From Ptiloglossa arizonensis (taxonomy: Eukaryota; Arthropoda; Insecta; Hymenoptera; Colletidae), in assembly GCF_051014685.1 (NCBI RefSeq), contig NC_135055.1, forward strand, positions 13,132,001-13,196,000: a stretch of 64,000 nucleotides of DNA. Direction: 5' to 3'. The translations under genes and the position numbers were made by a program. This document shows positions 13,490 to 26,294 of this stretch, piece by piece. Positions within the stretch are counted from its first letter, which is position 1, and each line of letters begins with the position of its first letter. The notes beneath the pieces were generated by a model. That model was not told the origin of the DNA. It worked only from the letters and a program-made list of their open reading frames with translations, and made no database searches.

Positions 13490-13700
13490 CCTAACTCTGG
13501 CGGTAATGCGCGCGCAATTATGCCGCGCGCCGGAACACTTGGAAAGACACGCGGCTCGATGACGTTTAATATTCAGTTAATTAGTCACGGATCGTAACGA
13601 ACTATCTTGCCGTAGCCGTTTAGAATCCCGTCGTTTTGCCGCGTAAAACCTGTTCGCCGGGACGAACGATTAACGCGCGCAATTATCATCGGTCGTCTAC
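13490..13700. promoter_or_regulatory. Possible conserved regulatory element
   Basis: A compact block has alternating CpG-rich words (GCGCGC, GCCGCG) and homeodomain-type cores (AACTAATG, GTTAATTAG), unlike the plain flanks. This texture resembles insect intronic enhancers, but nothing here proves function. Confidence 0.25.
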
Positions 13701-14094
13701 GAGATCGGCGCTAGTATCGTCGTTGTTATTCGTATACTAGCCCTACTAGTCGCTACTGGACGATTGACGCGTTCCTGGTCGCATTGAAGCGGAATCGATT
13801 GGCAAACTGGCCGAAATTTCCGCGGTTGACTCGTTTTTCGTGACGAATGGGACTCGTTAAAAAGCAATGGAAACCCGAGACCGATATCGTCGGTCGGTTG
13901 AAAGTATTTTTACGGCAAATGAAATTTCGAAGAACGGTAACCGGGCGTAATTTACGAGCGCGGAGAATCAGACATTCCGAGGAAAAGGAAATTGTTGAAC
14001 CGGGCGTGGATAACTGGGAATTGGAACGAATGTGTCCCTCGAGGAGGAATTAATTTCTCGTTTTTTTTTCTTTTTTTAACGACAGTCGACGTCA
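13701..14094. other. Noncoding stretch
   Basis: A 68-codon open frame at 13,847-14,053 is Arg- and Glu-rich and lacks splice sites or recognisable similarity. Treated as chance. Confidence 0.5.
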
Positions 14095-14890
14095 CTCGAA
14101 TAGTCACCGTTGGACTCGAATAACTTCGAGTAGTTGCTAACGATGTGTAATCACTTGGAAGACCCTTGGATAATGTCGATTAATCACGAGTAGTTTGAAA
14201 CGGTCTACGATATCTTGATAAATCTAGAGTAATTTTGTATAGTCTCGAATAGATTTGAATAGACGAAAATAGTTTGCAATTGTATTAAACGGTTTAGATA
14301 TAATCACGAATAGTTGGAACATTTAGTTAGTAACTGTTTTGAGTAATTATGACTGGTTTGAAATAGCATGCAAGAGTCCGTAACAGTCTATGAAAGTGTA
14401 GAATGGTTTGCAACAGTCTGTAATAGTCTATGGTAGCCTCTAACTATCTATAAAAGTGTAGAGTAGTCTTCACCAGTCTATAATAGTCTATAGTAGGCTG
14501 TAACAGTCTATAAAATTCTAGAGCAGTCTGCAACAGTCTATAGTAGTTTATAGCGGTCTCTGATAGTAGTCTCCGATAGTCTGTAACGATCTATAAAAGT
14601 CTGGAGCAGTTTGCAATGGTCCATAATAATCCACCACACCGTAGTAGGCTGTAACACTCTATAAAAATCTATAATAGTCTACGATAAGCTGTAACAGTCC
14701 ATAAAAGGATGGAATGTTTCAAAATACTTTGTAACAATTTATAATGGTCTAAAGTGATTCAACATTTCCATGTACAGTTCGGTACGGTCTGAAATATAAT
14801 AGTTTAAGAACAGCGTAACGTAGTCCAAAGTAGTTGTTTTAAGCGGTCTGGAATAATTCAGCACGGCTTGGAACAATCCACAGCCTAGTC
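14095..14890 (+). repeat. Degenerate 60-bp tandem repeat built from AGTCTATAA-like words
   Basis: About 800 nt consist of variants of AGTCTATAA, AGTCTGCAACAGTC and TAGTAG. In the most regular part, TCTATRAAAGTGTA-type words start at 14,387, 14,447 and 14,507, an exact 60-bp period. Later copies start at 14,590, 14,658 and about 14,698, showing insertions and deletions. Both edges fade into very diverged GAATAGT and AGTAGTT words, so the array is old. It contains many stop codons in all frames and is noncoding. Confidence 0.88.
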
Positions 14891-16898
14891 TCGATACTCT
14901 CGGTGTATCAAATTCGTTTAAGAGAAAGAGCAATTAACATTTCGAGCGCGAGGTTCCCATGTTTTATTCGCAAGTATATTTGGTATCTTCGTTTCATATC
15001 AGCACGAGAATGTAATTGTACGATGGACTCGACCGTGAAACGAGCAGGTGTTAATTGCATACGAAACCGTGCTGCAGAACGTCGGATAAAATACGAGTAT
15101 TTTTACCAGCAACATTTTCCAAACAATTGATCCTTGCTACCGAAGCAACGCGTTACGGATTCACTGATACGCGCATCACGATTTACGTAACGCAACATTC
15201 TAGATACACAGTCCGTTTTATTTAGCGAATGGGTGAGAAATTGTTCAAAGTATGCTCTAAATACCTCCGGAACTGTGCTCCGGGCTTCTGCAGTTCATTT
15301 TGCTGGAAGACGGCCAGGAATATTCTGTTAACGCATTTAAAATTGAAATTGTATCCACCACCGTTGCGGCGCCCTCCTCTTCCCTCGGAAAATGCAAACA
15401 CGATGAATTGTTTCTTACGTAACGTTATCCAAAGCCACGTTGATAAATAAGGGTAACCGAAAGTGTCAATTACAGTACTGTTACGACGCTACGCGAGCTC
15501 ATTTTTGAAAATAACGATAACAACGTGTCGGTGGCAAAGGAAAGTGCAATGGAAAAGAGAAACATAGTACGATGACAAAGAAAGGAGGGATATTCGACAA
15601 CATATTAGTCTTAAATCTATCTATTAAATTTTCCTTTCAAATATTCGAGTACACGTATATTACGTTCTATACGTCAAAATTGATATTAGAATAATCGAAC
15701 GATTTAATCCGTCGGTTTCATCGATACTTCATTGTTCCAAGTTACCATTCGTTCGCACAACACAGAGCTCCGATAAACTCATTTACACAAATAATTACAT
15801 ATTCGCATTCGAAACGCCAGATAATTTAAAAATAAATATACATTGACAAATTCACAGATAATATTTACCTCTAATCAAATATAAATTCTATTACAAGATA
15901 TTAATTCACCTGACCAAATTCTCCAAGTAAAATCCCCCCAAGTAATATTTTTAAAATTCAATCGGAGTGTGAAAGGGCTGTACAATATTCGGATTCAATC
16001 GCGTAGAAATTATTAACCGTGCCGAAAAATAATTAAAAACAAAAAAAAACCATCGTATCCCTCGCGGACATAAGATTCGCCAATAATCGTACGCGTTTGG
16101 AACGATTGAAAAAATGTGTGCGATGGAGAGAAAATGAATTTCGCGAAACAGGGTCGCGAGAACGAAAAATTAATTTCCACGTGGAAGTGAACCGAGGAAC
16201 CCCGTACAAAGGGCGGTAATATTTCGACGTGGTCATCGACGAGTGGAACGCGATTGTTTCTTCTGGCGGCGTTCGCAATTAAGAAACCAATTTGCCAGCG
16301 ATTCGAGCGGCCTTTAAACGTTCGTTTCTTGAGTGCCGTCGAAAATCCTGTTCGCTGGTTTGATTTTTGCGCTCGGCGTACGGGCGTTGGAGCCCGGCCA
16401 GAAAGCGTAATACTGTGAAATTGACGGGGGTACGGGGCAAAAACTGTGCGCGAACCTGTTTCCAGACGGGCACCGAGATATCCAACGTCGTCGGGTACAC
16501 GGGCGACGGTTTTCCTTCGGAACGTACCGCGAGCGTGGAGCACCACTCCGCGAGTGGTGGCTGCCGCGGCAGGGGGTGTGTATCGAGAGGGTGGACCGGG
16601 CCGAAATTTGCATTGCAGAGTGAAATTAGCTTCGTAAAAAGTACTCGCTCCGTAAGGAATTTGCAATGTTAACGAGGCCGATCGCCGCGTTTCCGATGGC
16701 ACAGGGAACCGGGCACGTACCCTCGTTTGCACGTTAATTCGCTCCAGCTTCAAGTCCGCATCGGCTAACTTCTTTCGCTCGCGATTCTTCTTGCCGCGGC
16801 GGCGACGCGTTTCGACACCGCGACGACCAAATCGTCTTCGAAATTCCTGGCGACGACGAATCGAACCGATCAGCACTGGGGCACAAATCGACCGTGCA
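14891..16898. other. Noncoding stretch with a stop-poor CpG-rich part
   Basis: From 14,891 to 16,010 nothing is recognised. At 16,013-16,876 the minus strand has the longest open frame of the window (287 codons). It is Arg-rich, and sampled codons give GC of about 69, 59 and 43% at positions 1, 2 and 3, unlike coding DNA. I read it as a CpG-rich chance frame. Confidence 0.6.
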
Positions 16899-17004
16899 CC
16901 AGGCCGTTATCAACCGATTGGTCACATTTTTCCGATGTGAATAAATCCAAACGCCATCTTTCGACCATTTTTAACTACATGTAACAGGAAGTATTTTAGA
17001 AGCG
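16899..17004 (+). repeat. Local direct duplication, copy 1 of pair A
   Basis: From CCAGGCCGTT to TTTTAGAAGCG this aligns with 17,826-17,934. Shared words include ATTTTTCCGATG, AATAAATCCAAAC, CATCTTT.GACCATTTTTAA and TGTAACAG. The copies lie about 930 bp apart in the same orientation. Confidence 0.9.
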
Positions 17005-17825
17005 GTCGTATTTGCGCGCCAAATTTGTGGAACACTCGATGTTTTCGGGAACGCCGAGTTTTGTAATAGTAATTCGTAATAAGAATATTGAAAATAGTAA
17101 TTAGTTTCGATTTTCGTTGGTTTTGAGTAGAGAATTGGTAAAATATCGACAGTGTACGAAATGGATGGAAGGATTTTAATATTTTCGAAAACGTGTAGTT
17201 TCGTAATAATAATAACCCAACAATCTTTCGTTGCGTAATTTCAGAATTGAATCACTGGAGATGACTGCACGCAAGATTTACATTATAATCGGTACGATCG
17301 ATGTACAAAGAGACGGCTTATTCGTTACTAAAGAGAATTTTAAAATAATGGTAATAACGCCACTTTATTGTACACGGATACACACCAGTCGTGATAGAAA
17401 ATACAGTGGAAAAGAGGAAGAAAATAATTGAGAGAGAAAGCGATGGTAATGTTATCTGTGGTCTAAAGAACGAGATTTATCGATATACTGTTATTGAATT
17501 TAACACGAGAGTAAAAATTGGTCGGAATGATTGTTCTCGTGATGTGTCACAGCTTTCACCGCAATTTAATGTCGTAACGAAGTACTTTAGACGCCGGTTA
17601 AACGAAATAACTTTCCCCCGACTAAATGAAACAAAATCATCCACACTACCGTTTACGTTTCTTCGAAGAAAATAACTCAAACTCGCCGAGAGTCCAAGGG
17701 GGACTGCACATACGTGCATACGAATTGCAGTGCATTCGATATGCACGTATACATTTATACGTACGTATATTGAATTTTATTCGCTGATAGAAATAAAAAT
17801 GTCCGTATTAGTTATTTTATCTGCG
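17005..17825. other. Noncoding stretch between the copies of pair A
   Basis: A weak internal duplication is visible: a TTTTCGRGAAC..GT.GAGTTTTGTAATA-like block near 17,041 recurs near 17,185. No gene is supported. Confidence 0.5.
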
Positions 17826-17934
17826 CCAGGGCGTTGTCAAAGGATTGGTGAAATTTTTCCGATGAAAATAAATCCAAACACCACCATCTTTGGACCATTT
17901 TTAATTATGTGTAACAGAAACTCTTTTAGAAGCG
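17826..17934 (+). repeat. Local direct duplication, copy 2 of pair A
   Basis: Partner of 16,899-17,004; similarity ends shortly after AGAAGCG in both copies. Confidence 0.9.
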
Positions 17935-19427
17935 ATTTGAATAACGTGTAATCAAAAATAATCCTGATTAAAATCGAGAGTATTAAAATACTATTTCTAC
18001 CGGTATACCTCGCAACTATTGTAGTAGTACTCTCGTAAAATAATGAAATACTTTAAACAACATTATTTCGAGTGACAAATATTTTTCTTAATTTTCCAAC
18101 AGTCGTGTCTTTGGAATCTACCAAATGTTACTTGAAGATGTAACATTTTGTACAAGGAACTACTCCAGATTTCTCCAAATCTTGGTTCTACGAACGAGAA
18201 AATTGGTTCGCATCGTCACTGATGTGCAACGATTGGAACATAGTCCTTTTTCGTTACCTTGACTCGAATATTTGTCGGAGGTCTAAGCAGAAGATTGTTA
18301 GGGAGAGCATTAAGGGAAGAAATATTGCCAATTTGCGGAATTCGTAGCGGTACGCGTGTCTCAAATTCCGCGCATTCGCCTACTTTCTTGAAATAGCCGC
18401 GACGCGACGAGCCGAGGAAATCATGAACGTTCAGGCGTATTCTCGTCCAAGGGAAACGAATTTTCCCCCGCCGGCACATTAGACGGTTTGTTGTTAATCC
18501 CTTTCAGCGACGAATCATTAACTCGCGAGCACGCTACTGCAAGAAACGCTGAAAGAACTTGGTTTAAATTAGCGGAGCTAGCGAGCGAATTTTTCTCGTC
18601 TAATTTTCGGTCCGTTGAAATATTTCCTTCGAGTCGTTTATTTGAAAATACACGGACGAAAGGGTCGAAGCTGAAACGTTGACGACGAAGAAACCATTCG
18701 GAAAATTCGACACGGTCCCTTAATAATCGCGAGAGAAAATTTGTTGTCCGGTATCAATTGTTGCGATTCAATGAAACGTCCATTAAAAAAAAGTTCCCTT
18801 ACGCGAGTTAGCCCTATCAAAACAGCGCGAGGAAATTCGAATTTTTTGCGTCACGAATCAATCAGAGTCTATTCTCCCAGCGAGATAATAAAAAAGAGGT
18901 CGTCGATAATCGAATAATCCTCTCGACAATCGACAATCGTACGTTCGCACTCGGCACTGCGTAAAAAAAAAAAAGAAAAATGAACAAAAAGTATTCCACT
19001 GGAAAACGAACAATGTTGGGCTAAATAAAGTCTTCGAGATGGTAAATTTCTAATTAATAGTAATTAACTAAATTCGGTACTTTTGCATCAAGTGACGTTG
19101 AAGGGTTGAGAATACGAGTTTAACTTTTGATTACAAAATTATATTGAAATTAAAAGTATCAAACCTTCTGGAGTATTCACCGAAATTAGTTCAGTCGTAA
19201 TCAAGGTAACCAAGTCGGATAAACAAAATCTCTAGCCGAAGGAGTGGGGGAAGACAAGTAAGCAGCAACAAAATGATAAAACACTAAGAACAGAACATTT
19301 TCTATATAAAAAGTTTTGCTCTATTTCGCACTACTACGAAATTGTATTTAAAAAATCAAAGAGAAATGTGACACTGTAAAGACTGATTTTAATCAATTTC
19401 ATACGATTGGAAAGCTCGCTATAAATT
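17935..19427. other. Noncoding stretch
   Basis: A 9-bp hairpin (AAATGTTAC / GTAACATTT, 8-nt loop) lies at 18,123-18,148. An A-rich tract occurs near 18,963-18,975. No gene is supported. Confidence 0.55.
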
Positions 19428-19665
19428 TCATTTTCTTTATAACTTTTTTATGAATTGTCTTACAAAAAAGGTTGAGTTTTTGTCCTTTGTCGTTCTATGT
19501 AAAAAATCCAAGAAAAAATAGCTTTAAAGAAATGAAGAAATATTGAATTTTCAAATTTTGATACTATCCTCTCGAGAACATTTTTTGTCGATAAAAAAAT
19601 TATCTCATATACGGCCCGGTATGCTTTATACGCGCACTTTCGTTAAAATCAGACTTGTAGGTTAG
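19428..19665 (+). repeat. Dispersed repeat, copy 1 (inverted relative to 57,460-57,686)
   Basis: The reverse complement of 57,460-57,686 aligns along this segment: CATTTTCTTTRTAACT, then a GAGTTTT.GTCCTTTGTCG block, TGTAAAAARTCC, GAAGAAATAT, AACATTTTTYGTCGAT, and finally AATCARACTTGYAG. Identity appears roughly 70-75% with small indels. It has no long open frame and no recognised family. The opposite orientation and 38-kb separation point to an old mobile element. Confidence 0.82.
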
Positions 19666-20922
19666 TGTAGAAAATACTTTTTTCATCCACTGTACCTATC
19701 TACAACACAATAGAAACAGCCGTTACGTTCTCCCACTTCATCGTTTAGCTGTCTTCTCCCACTCCTTTGACTTAGAATTTACCTTATTCGTCTAGCTACG
19801 CTGGTCACAATCACAATGAGTCAAACTTTGGCTATTGTACAACACGTGTCGTATGTTCGTTGTTTCCACCTCGTTGAAATATGTTACACACGCATGTTTC
19901 ACGTTGCCTGTTCGTTGTTTTTTTATTTTCGAAACTCGACACCGTCATTTTTCACCGATCGTACAGCGATATTTAGATCCGTGCTATTTTGTATGCCTCG
20001 GACTGGCGAGTTAAACTTCAATTATTTCAGGAATCCCGAACTATTCTAACCGATTTAAAGTTACTTTAGAAAGCTAGTTGCGAGGACAGTCGCATTAAGC
20101 AAGCTACAGCGTTACACCCTCCTCTAACACCTTGGTTATTTACCACCAGCATTACGGAATACACCAAAGTTGTCTCGTTATGTCTGTCCCTTACCGCGTA
20201 ACTAGAAATATGTCCAGTTTGCTCTGGGTTTGAATTCACGGCGGGGGATTTAAAGCGATTAGACGCGATTAAATTATGCTTACTTCGGTGCTCCGCAGCG
20301 TCGAAAATCCCAATATTTTGTTAGAACGACGCTTAATGTCATACAGGACCAACAAGCAATTGGTAATTTACGCCCTCTGAATCACGTCGCTAAACACTAG
20401 TAGTAGTATACCATTTCGTAAATATTTTCTCACGTATTAATCAGGGATAAAGGGCACCACCTTCGAAAATATACAAATAAAATAACAGGGGAAACAGAAA
20501 TAATGTACGATGCACCGGATGCAAGCGGTTAGAGGCACAATGGTATTACGAAGGATGCAAGATGAAGACTTTCGTGCTTCTAAAAGTCCCTGAAATGCGA
20601 ACGCGTACGGAAGCAATTGAAATTTTTACAAATTGTACATTTATACGTAAACATGACTATTTACAGTCACTTCGATAACTGAATTGTTCATTCTATAAAG
20701 TGAATTCTACACGAAAAGTGTGTGCTGCTCAATGGAGCACAGAATACTCGAAAGTGTATTTTTTAATAACTTTCGTATTTTTTAAGATTAGAAGGTCACG
20801 GTAACTTTCTTTAGCGGAATACGGTATTCTTCGCTCGGCTTTGTGGTAAAGAGAAATTCAATGACCTATAATGTTACGACCTTGAACCTGAGTACGCGAT
20901 CTTGGAAATTTTTCAAATTTGC
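19666..20922. other. Noncoding stretch
   Basis: No feature recognised. Confidence 0.5.
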
Positions 20923-20997
20923 TGCAAACAATAAAATTCTTCGCAACGTGTTACTCGCAATTCTTGGTATCTTGTCGTGTTGAATAAATAATTGAAA
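20923..20997 (+). repeat. Local direct duplication, copy 1 of pair B
   Basis: Aligns with 21,908-21,981: AACAATRAAATTCTTCG, AACGTGTTACT, TTGGTATCYTGTCGTG, then AAATAAATAATYGAA. The copies lie about 985 bp apart in the same orientation. Confidence 0.88.
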
Positions 20998-21907
20998 ACT
21001 GCACAGAGGCGTACGAGCATTACCGGGAACAGAGATGGTAAAATTTTATTCGAATAACGAATAACGAATTAAAATCAAGAATAACATTTTATTTATCACT
21101 GACGAATAAATATCTATGCGAGTGAGACTCTCGTCGAGTAAGAAATTATTCGAATAAGAGTTTATTCGAACAATAATTTCAAATATTCGATTCGAGTGGA
21201 ACTTATTCGGATAATTGTTTCGCGTAAATGTTCATTCCGATTACTTGGTACAACGCTGTACCCCGACCGGCAGGAAACATTACGTCTCGCTTAGACGAAT
21301 AAAGATCGTGGAGCTTCGTAAATTGATATCGATGCGAGCGGTGTTGTGTGTGCGTCGCACTCGAATAATCGGAGTGACGTGCGCGCGAGGAGTGAAAAAT
21401 GAGCAGGATCCGTGATGCAAAACGTGTCAAGTAATTGGTGTCAAGAACGAGAGGCAGGAATCGTCGGAGAAACGCGTTTAAGCAATCGTCTTACGGGATG
21501 TAATGCATTTGAGGCAGTTAAGATAATCGCGGGCAACAGTAAGAAAGGGATCTCGCGTACCCGTGGTCCCGAGTGCAAATGGAGATATTTCCTTTCGGGA
21601 AACGCGATAAACGTCGCCGATGAGACCAGGGAAAATCCCCCCGGCAACGATGCTCGGAATGCCAAGTAATTGCACGATTACGCTCACCTCCTGCTATATT
21701 TATGTAACCGCGATCGTTCTTCGAACACGAGCACGCACGTTCCTTTGTTGCGAACGGTTCGCGAACGAACCCCATGGAATTCCGTGCCCCGATAGAGTAA
21801 CGCGTTGTCTCGAACCAACGAGTTCACTTACAGCAATGGAACGAGGCCCCCTCCTCCACCTTGGTATCGATTGACACCCGTGCATTCGTTATTAAACGGA
21901 ACGCAAT
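20998..21907. other. Intervening segment of pair B, CpG-dense in its second half
   Basis: At 21,140-21,180 AT-rich palindromic words (TTATTCGAATAA and relatives) form an imperfect hairpin. From about 21,240 to 21,880 CpG is dense and short open frames overlap on both strands, without splice support. No gene called. Confidence 0.5.
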
Positions 21908-21981
21908 CGCTAACAATGAAATTCTTCGTAACGTGTTACTTACGACGATTGGTATCCTGTCGTGGTAAATAAATAATCGAA
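21908..21981 (+). repeat. Local direct duplication, copy 2 of pair B
   Basis: Partner of 20,923-20,997. The flanks of the two copies do not align. Confidence 0.88.
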
Positions 21982-24900
21982 GAATATAATTTCACTCGTC
22001 GCGTTCCAATTGGAAATAATTACCGCGAAAATATGGAGCGAAACGGTTCCCAAATCTGATCGATCCCACGTGTCCGCCCCTTGTACAAATAATCGAAGAA
22101 TATTGTTATTCGGTTTTTAGAAGCATCATCGATTTGGATTCTTTCAGGGATTTCTTTTAGGATTCTTCCCGTAAGGAAAGTAAACGACCTGTTGGAACGA
22201 ATATTAAAGGATTACGTTAAATTTGTACTTTTAAAACTTTTTCTTATTAGGTACAAGACGGTAGTTTGAATCGTTGAAAATTATACGAAAAAAGGTTACG
22301 TTGAAAAAGTCGTATTATCGATCCATATTTTTCTCGATTAACGATATCTACCTTTCCTTTTTACGAAAAATACAGAGTACCCTAACACTTATAGAGGGAA
22401 GTGTAAACGTGTACATCTATGATTTGAAAAGTAATATTATAGTTAACGATGACGGTAGTTTACAATACATATTTATCTTTTTCTCGTGACTCGACTTGAT
22501 CCGCTTCTGGATGCAAATGGATCAAGAAAGAAGTAAACGTATAAAATAGTAGTACACGGATAAAAATAGCAAAAGTGTCACAAATAGCACAGCTACAATA
22601 AAACGAATAGAAAATAGCAATACGCGTAAAAAAATGACTTTTATTTTCAACTTTTGAAAACGACTTTAAAAAGAAAAAAAGGGCATATCCTTGGGCGTAT
22701 CGAAATCGTCGACTTTGAGAAACACTGAGACGGGGGGATGGATCCACGTCTTTCTAACTGGACGATGACCTTTTCGAAGTGGTACACGATACAGGAACTA
22801 TATAAACCCAGTAAAGTAATATATGGTTACAACGCCTCCTTCGGTATCTTTCGATCGGGCTCGCCGGTGACAAGCGAGCGTTACAAATCATCTCTCGGCT
22901 GTGGCGACGTTTTCATGTAAATTGACACGTAACCGGCGAGCACCGCGGATCAATCGCTGTTCGTGTTTTCTTATTCGAGGCGTCGTGTGTCTACGACTCG
23001 TCGTCAATTGCCGTTGCACTCGCGAATGATTGATCGACTCGATGACGCGGGGTACTACAGCCGACTCGTTTTCCACGAACAGCAGACATTTTGTTTCCAT
23101 TCGAGAGCGTCACTGGGAACACGATAAACCAATTTGCGGGTGAATCGGTGAAATTGCGGGACGGGAGGGTGGAGGGGGCTCTGCAATTTCTCCCTTACAT
23201 CGAGCAATGTTCCTACGGTGTAATCCTCTCCTTCCACAACTTGGAGGGGATTTCGTTCCACTTGCGCGTTTTGTGTCCCGCGATCCTGAGGGTTCGTCCC
23301 CTTGTACCGCGACTGCACCAGAACGCGTTTATCAGTGCCGACGTATGATTCCGTAAGGGTGAATATTTCGGGGGGGCTGTTGGCCACTGTTTATGCAAGA
23401 GCTTCCGTGGGGACCGGTTCGATGAACCCGGGTTTTCGGAGTATCGATTTAAAATTTCACGGTCGCAAAGGGTTCCAGCGAACGTAACGACGAGGATCGG
23501 GTATCGTTTATCAAAATACCACGGGGAAACTTGTTTCGAATATTCGATCGTACTTCTTCCGTGCTCGAGTATCGAAACGTTACCATTGTACATCGTTCTG
23601 TATACAGAAGACACTGGTCTACGTTGCTACGTACGGGGTGTCCGAAAAATTACGAACGAACGAACATTAGAGGTCGAAACGTTCGAATTACATCGATAGT
23701 GAAATTTTTACCTTTGTGGGTCTGGTATTTTACGATACTGTTCCATTTTACGATACAGTTCATTAGATTATCGAATTCCGTACATTGTCGGACGCTTGGT
23801 ACAGCTGTCCCCGGTTATGTGAAATTGAATAGGGTACGCATGGTTTCATATAATCGCGAAAAGTAGCGTTTCCCGTTCCATACTTTCGGCTTATTTATCT
23901 CGGGTTGAAGCACGAGGACGGTAATTGAGATTTATCGAGAGCGAGCGAGATGGAGCAACAATGGGCGAGTGTCGCGTTATCTGTTCTATCGTTTCATGAT
24001 TGTCTTGTACTTCCTTTTGTACACATATATACGTTTAACGCCGCACAATTTCACTCGAAGACGATGGTTTCATACTTTAGACACACGGAAAAGCATCATT
24101 CTTCCAAATTAATATCATCCGATCAATTTTTTGAATATTGTCGAAATTTTTGTTCAATGTTGTCTCCAATTGGAATCTACATTTATATAAATACAAAAAA
24201 TACAAAAAATTCTTATAACAATTACAACAAACTGTTTCAGTCGTAAGGAGAAATTTCAAGATACATATCTCCTCTAAAATCAATGGATGGTGGATGATTT
24301 TATTCGAATAAAATTTTTATTTTATTAAAGCATATTTTTTAAAAGCATACTTTCAAAACTGTATCATCCTTGTAGTAAATTTAAGTTGGAGACTATTGCG
24401 ACAGAATTGAGACGTATCGAAACATATGGGATTTCAAGGTACATTGTACACGGTAAAAATTTCGCCCATCTTTGTTCGAAACATCAAAGAGACCATATAC
24501 AGTCAGGAGATACCTCTGAGCATCGATCGAACAATATATGGGGTGGTCGCGTAATTGGGACGAGTTCTATCCTAAGAGTTCTATTAAATTTAATAAAAGA
24601 TAGAAAAAAACTGTGGAGTTTTGTAATTCCTCTATTTCTTTAGTTATTTTTTTTTTCATAATTGCAAGAATGCATCTAAAAAATATAAATGCACTTCTTT
24701 CTTACCGGAATTGCGTTGTTTTACTTTTATCGATTATTCGAGTCATACTGTGTAAAAAACGTATCAGGATACTGCGATTAAAAAATTTCATTCTTTATTT
24801 CATTTCGCATGTTTTATAAAATCGTTTATTTATTTTAGAAAAGATGCAATAAGTATCATTACATATTCCTACTGCATCTACAGATTTTTTGTTACAAAAT

Positions 24901-25439
24901 ATTATACAAAATAAGTAAATATACCGAGATTTTCACAATCGGTAAATAGTATCATTTTCTGCGAGAATTTTAATTCGTCGCAAACAATAAACTGTCAGTT
25001 ATCGAGTGAATTTTATTGACCGTTAGAATTCCTGGCATAAAAAGATCGAACCTTGTCGAACATTCTTCTATCGAATACCGTTGAAGTTTCTTCCATTAAA
25101 AAATCGAAGGCAGTTGCTCTTTGACGCGTCTTACCTTCGCAAATATTTATTTATCCTACGAGACACATGAAACACCTCGCGAGATATCAATTTCTCAAAC
25201 ACCGGTACCCTGATTCCTTCTTTACGCAAAACGAACCGAGCAATATAGTAGACACGAGCCAAGAAAACCTATACGATTCCATTTACGTAAAGAAATTCCA
25301 TTTGCGATCTCTGATGCGTCGCACTTATGAAAAAAAAAAGAAACCAAAATCGTGGAAGAAGAGACACCATCGTTCGACATCCCCCTCCCGGCACCAATTT
25401 TCCCTTGCTCTTCGTGAAATTCGATTCCCGTATCCAATC
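21982..25439. other. Noncoding stretch
   Basis: Contains a CpG-richer patch at 22,900-23,480 with overlapping short frames, a GGGGTGTCCGAAAAAT word at 23,635 of the kind seen at insect transposon ends, and the palindrome at 24,297. No exon is supported. Confidence 0.5.
24297..24314. repeat. Perfect 18-bp palindrome
   Basis: ATTTTATTCGAATAAAAT is its own reverse complement. It lies in AT-rich noncoding DNA; function unknown. Confidence 0.9.
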
Positions 25440-26092
25440 TCGGGTCCCACCCTGTAGACTCGCGAGTGAACTGGTCGCAGAACCGCGGACGACTGCGTGG
25501 AATCGTAGTCGCGGGAATCGACCCCCTCGAAGTTCGTCCCCCGTTTTCAAAGAGGCGATCATTGCCCATAAAACGTGGAGAAAAATGCCGAAACATCGGG
25601 ACGTATCCGAGCGTGGCGAGCGGGGCTAGAAGAAGCCGGAGACGCACCGGGAGAAGATCGACAGTCGCGACCAAATATGGCGCGCGGAGATTCGACGAGG
25701 CTACTTTCCGCGCGATCGTCGCTCGTCCCCCCTTCGTCCTTTTTGTCCGTCGGATGTCCTGCGCGACTATATTTGTAGTTACGAGCGCGCGAACGAATCG
25801 CGTCGGGTGGTCGAAAGCCGTCGGGGGGTTGTATTTACGTTCCGTTTAACTGCATAATGCATGCGCATCAACCGCGCCGCTCCATTTTAATCCCCCGGCC
25901 ACCGGATAAACGAGGGGACGGGGGAGGGAGAGAAGGTACCACCGGTCACCCCTTCGCCGAAGGCGAGGGGGTTCGATGTGTGTGCGTGTGGAGCGGAGGA
26001 CGAACCAGCTGCGACGTATAAAACGTTCGTCCGGCCGACTGGTCTCCGTAAAAAGGAAACGAGGCTGACCTTCGACCGTGCCCGGCGTCAAA
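25440..26092 (+). promoter_or_regulatory. CpG-dense island with TATA box, candidate core promoter
   Basis: This is one of the strongest CpG-rich islands in the window. TGCATAATGCATGCGCA at 25,851-25,867 combines an octamer-like and an NRF1-like half-site. A TATAAAA box lies at 26,017-26,023, so transcription would start near 26,045-26,055. An ATG in good insect context (CAAAATGG) follows at 26,093. No clear Inr (TCAGT) is seen at the expected place. The element is inferred from spacing and composition only. Confidence 0.33.
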
Positions 26093-26161
26093 ATGGACCG
26101 TCACGTCTATTACGTACTTGTTGCCGGAACTCGGTTATTCGCGTGTACGCAACGAAATTAA
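26093..26161 (+). CDS. Short ORF or first-exon candidate downstream of the TATA box
   Basis: The ATG at 26,093 sits in CAAAATGG context, 70 nt after the TATA box. The frame starts MDRHVYYVLVAG, is hydrophobic in its middle, and stops at 26,159-26,161 after 22 codons. Two GT words at 26,143 and 26,145 (GTGTAC, GTACGC) could be donors, which would make this the start of a spliced protein, possibly with a signal peptide. It could equally be a chance frame. No homologue is recognised. Confidence 0.2.
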   Translation: MDRHVYYVLVAGTRLFACTQRN

Positions 26162-26173
26162 TGAATTCACTTT

Positions 26174-26198
26174 CTCCCTCCCTCCCTCCCTCCCTCCC
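26174..26198 (+). repeat. (CCCT)n microsatellite
   Basis: About six CCCT units, directly downstream of the candidate promoter region. Confidence 0.95.
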
Positions 26199-26294
26199 GA
26201 CCGACCGCCCAACCCCCGGCCCTCCGCGATCGTTCAGACCGGGCGAAGTTGACTGCTCGATTAACACGTTTACTCTTCGGAGTACGGTTACGCT

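Noticed and set aside
16013..16876. Longest open frame of the window (minus strand, 287 codons)
   Set aside because: Arg-rich composition, very high GC at codon positions 1 and 2 with low GC3, several overlapping open frames on the other strand, and no motif. It is a CpG-rich, stop-poor chance frame.
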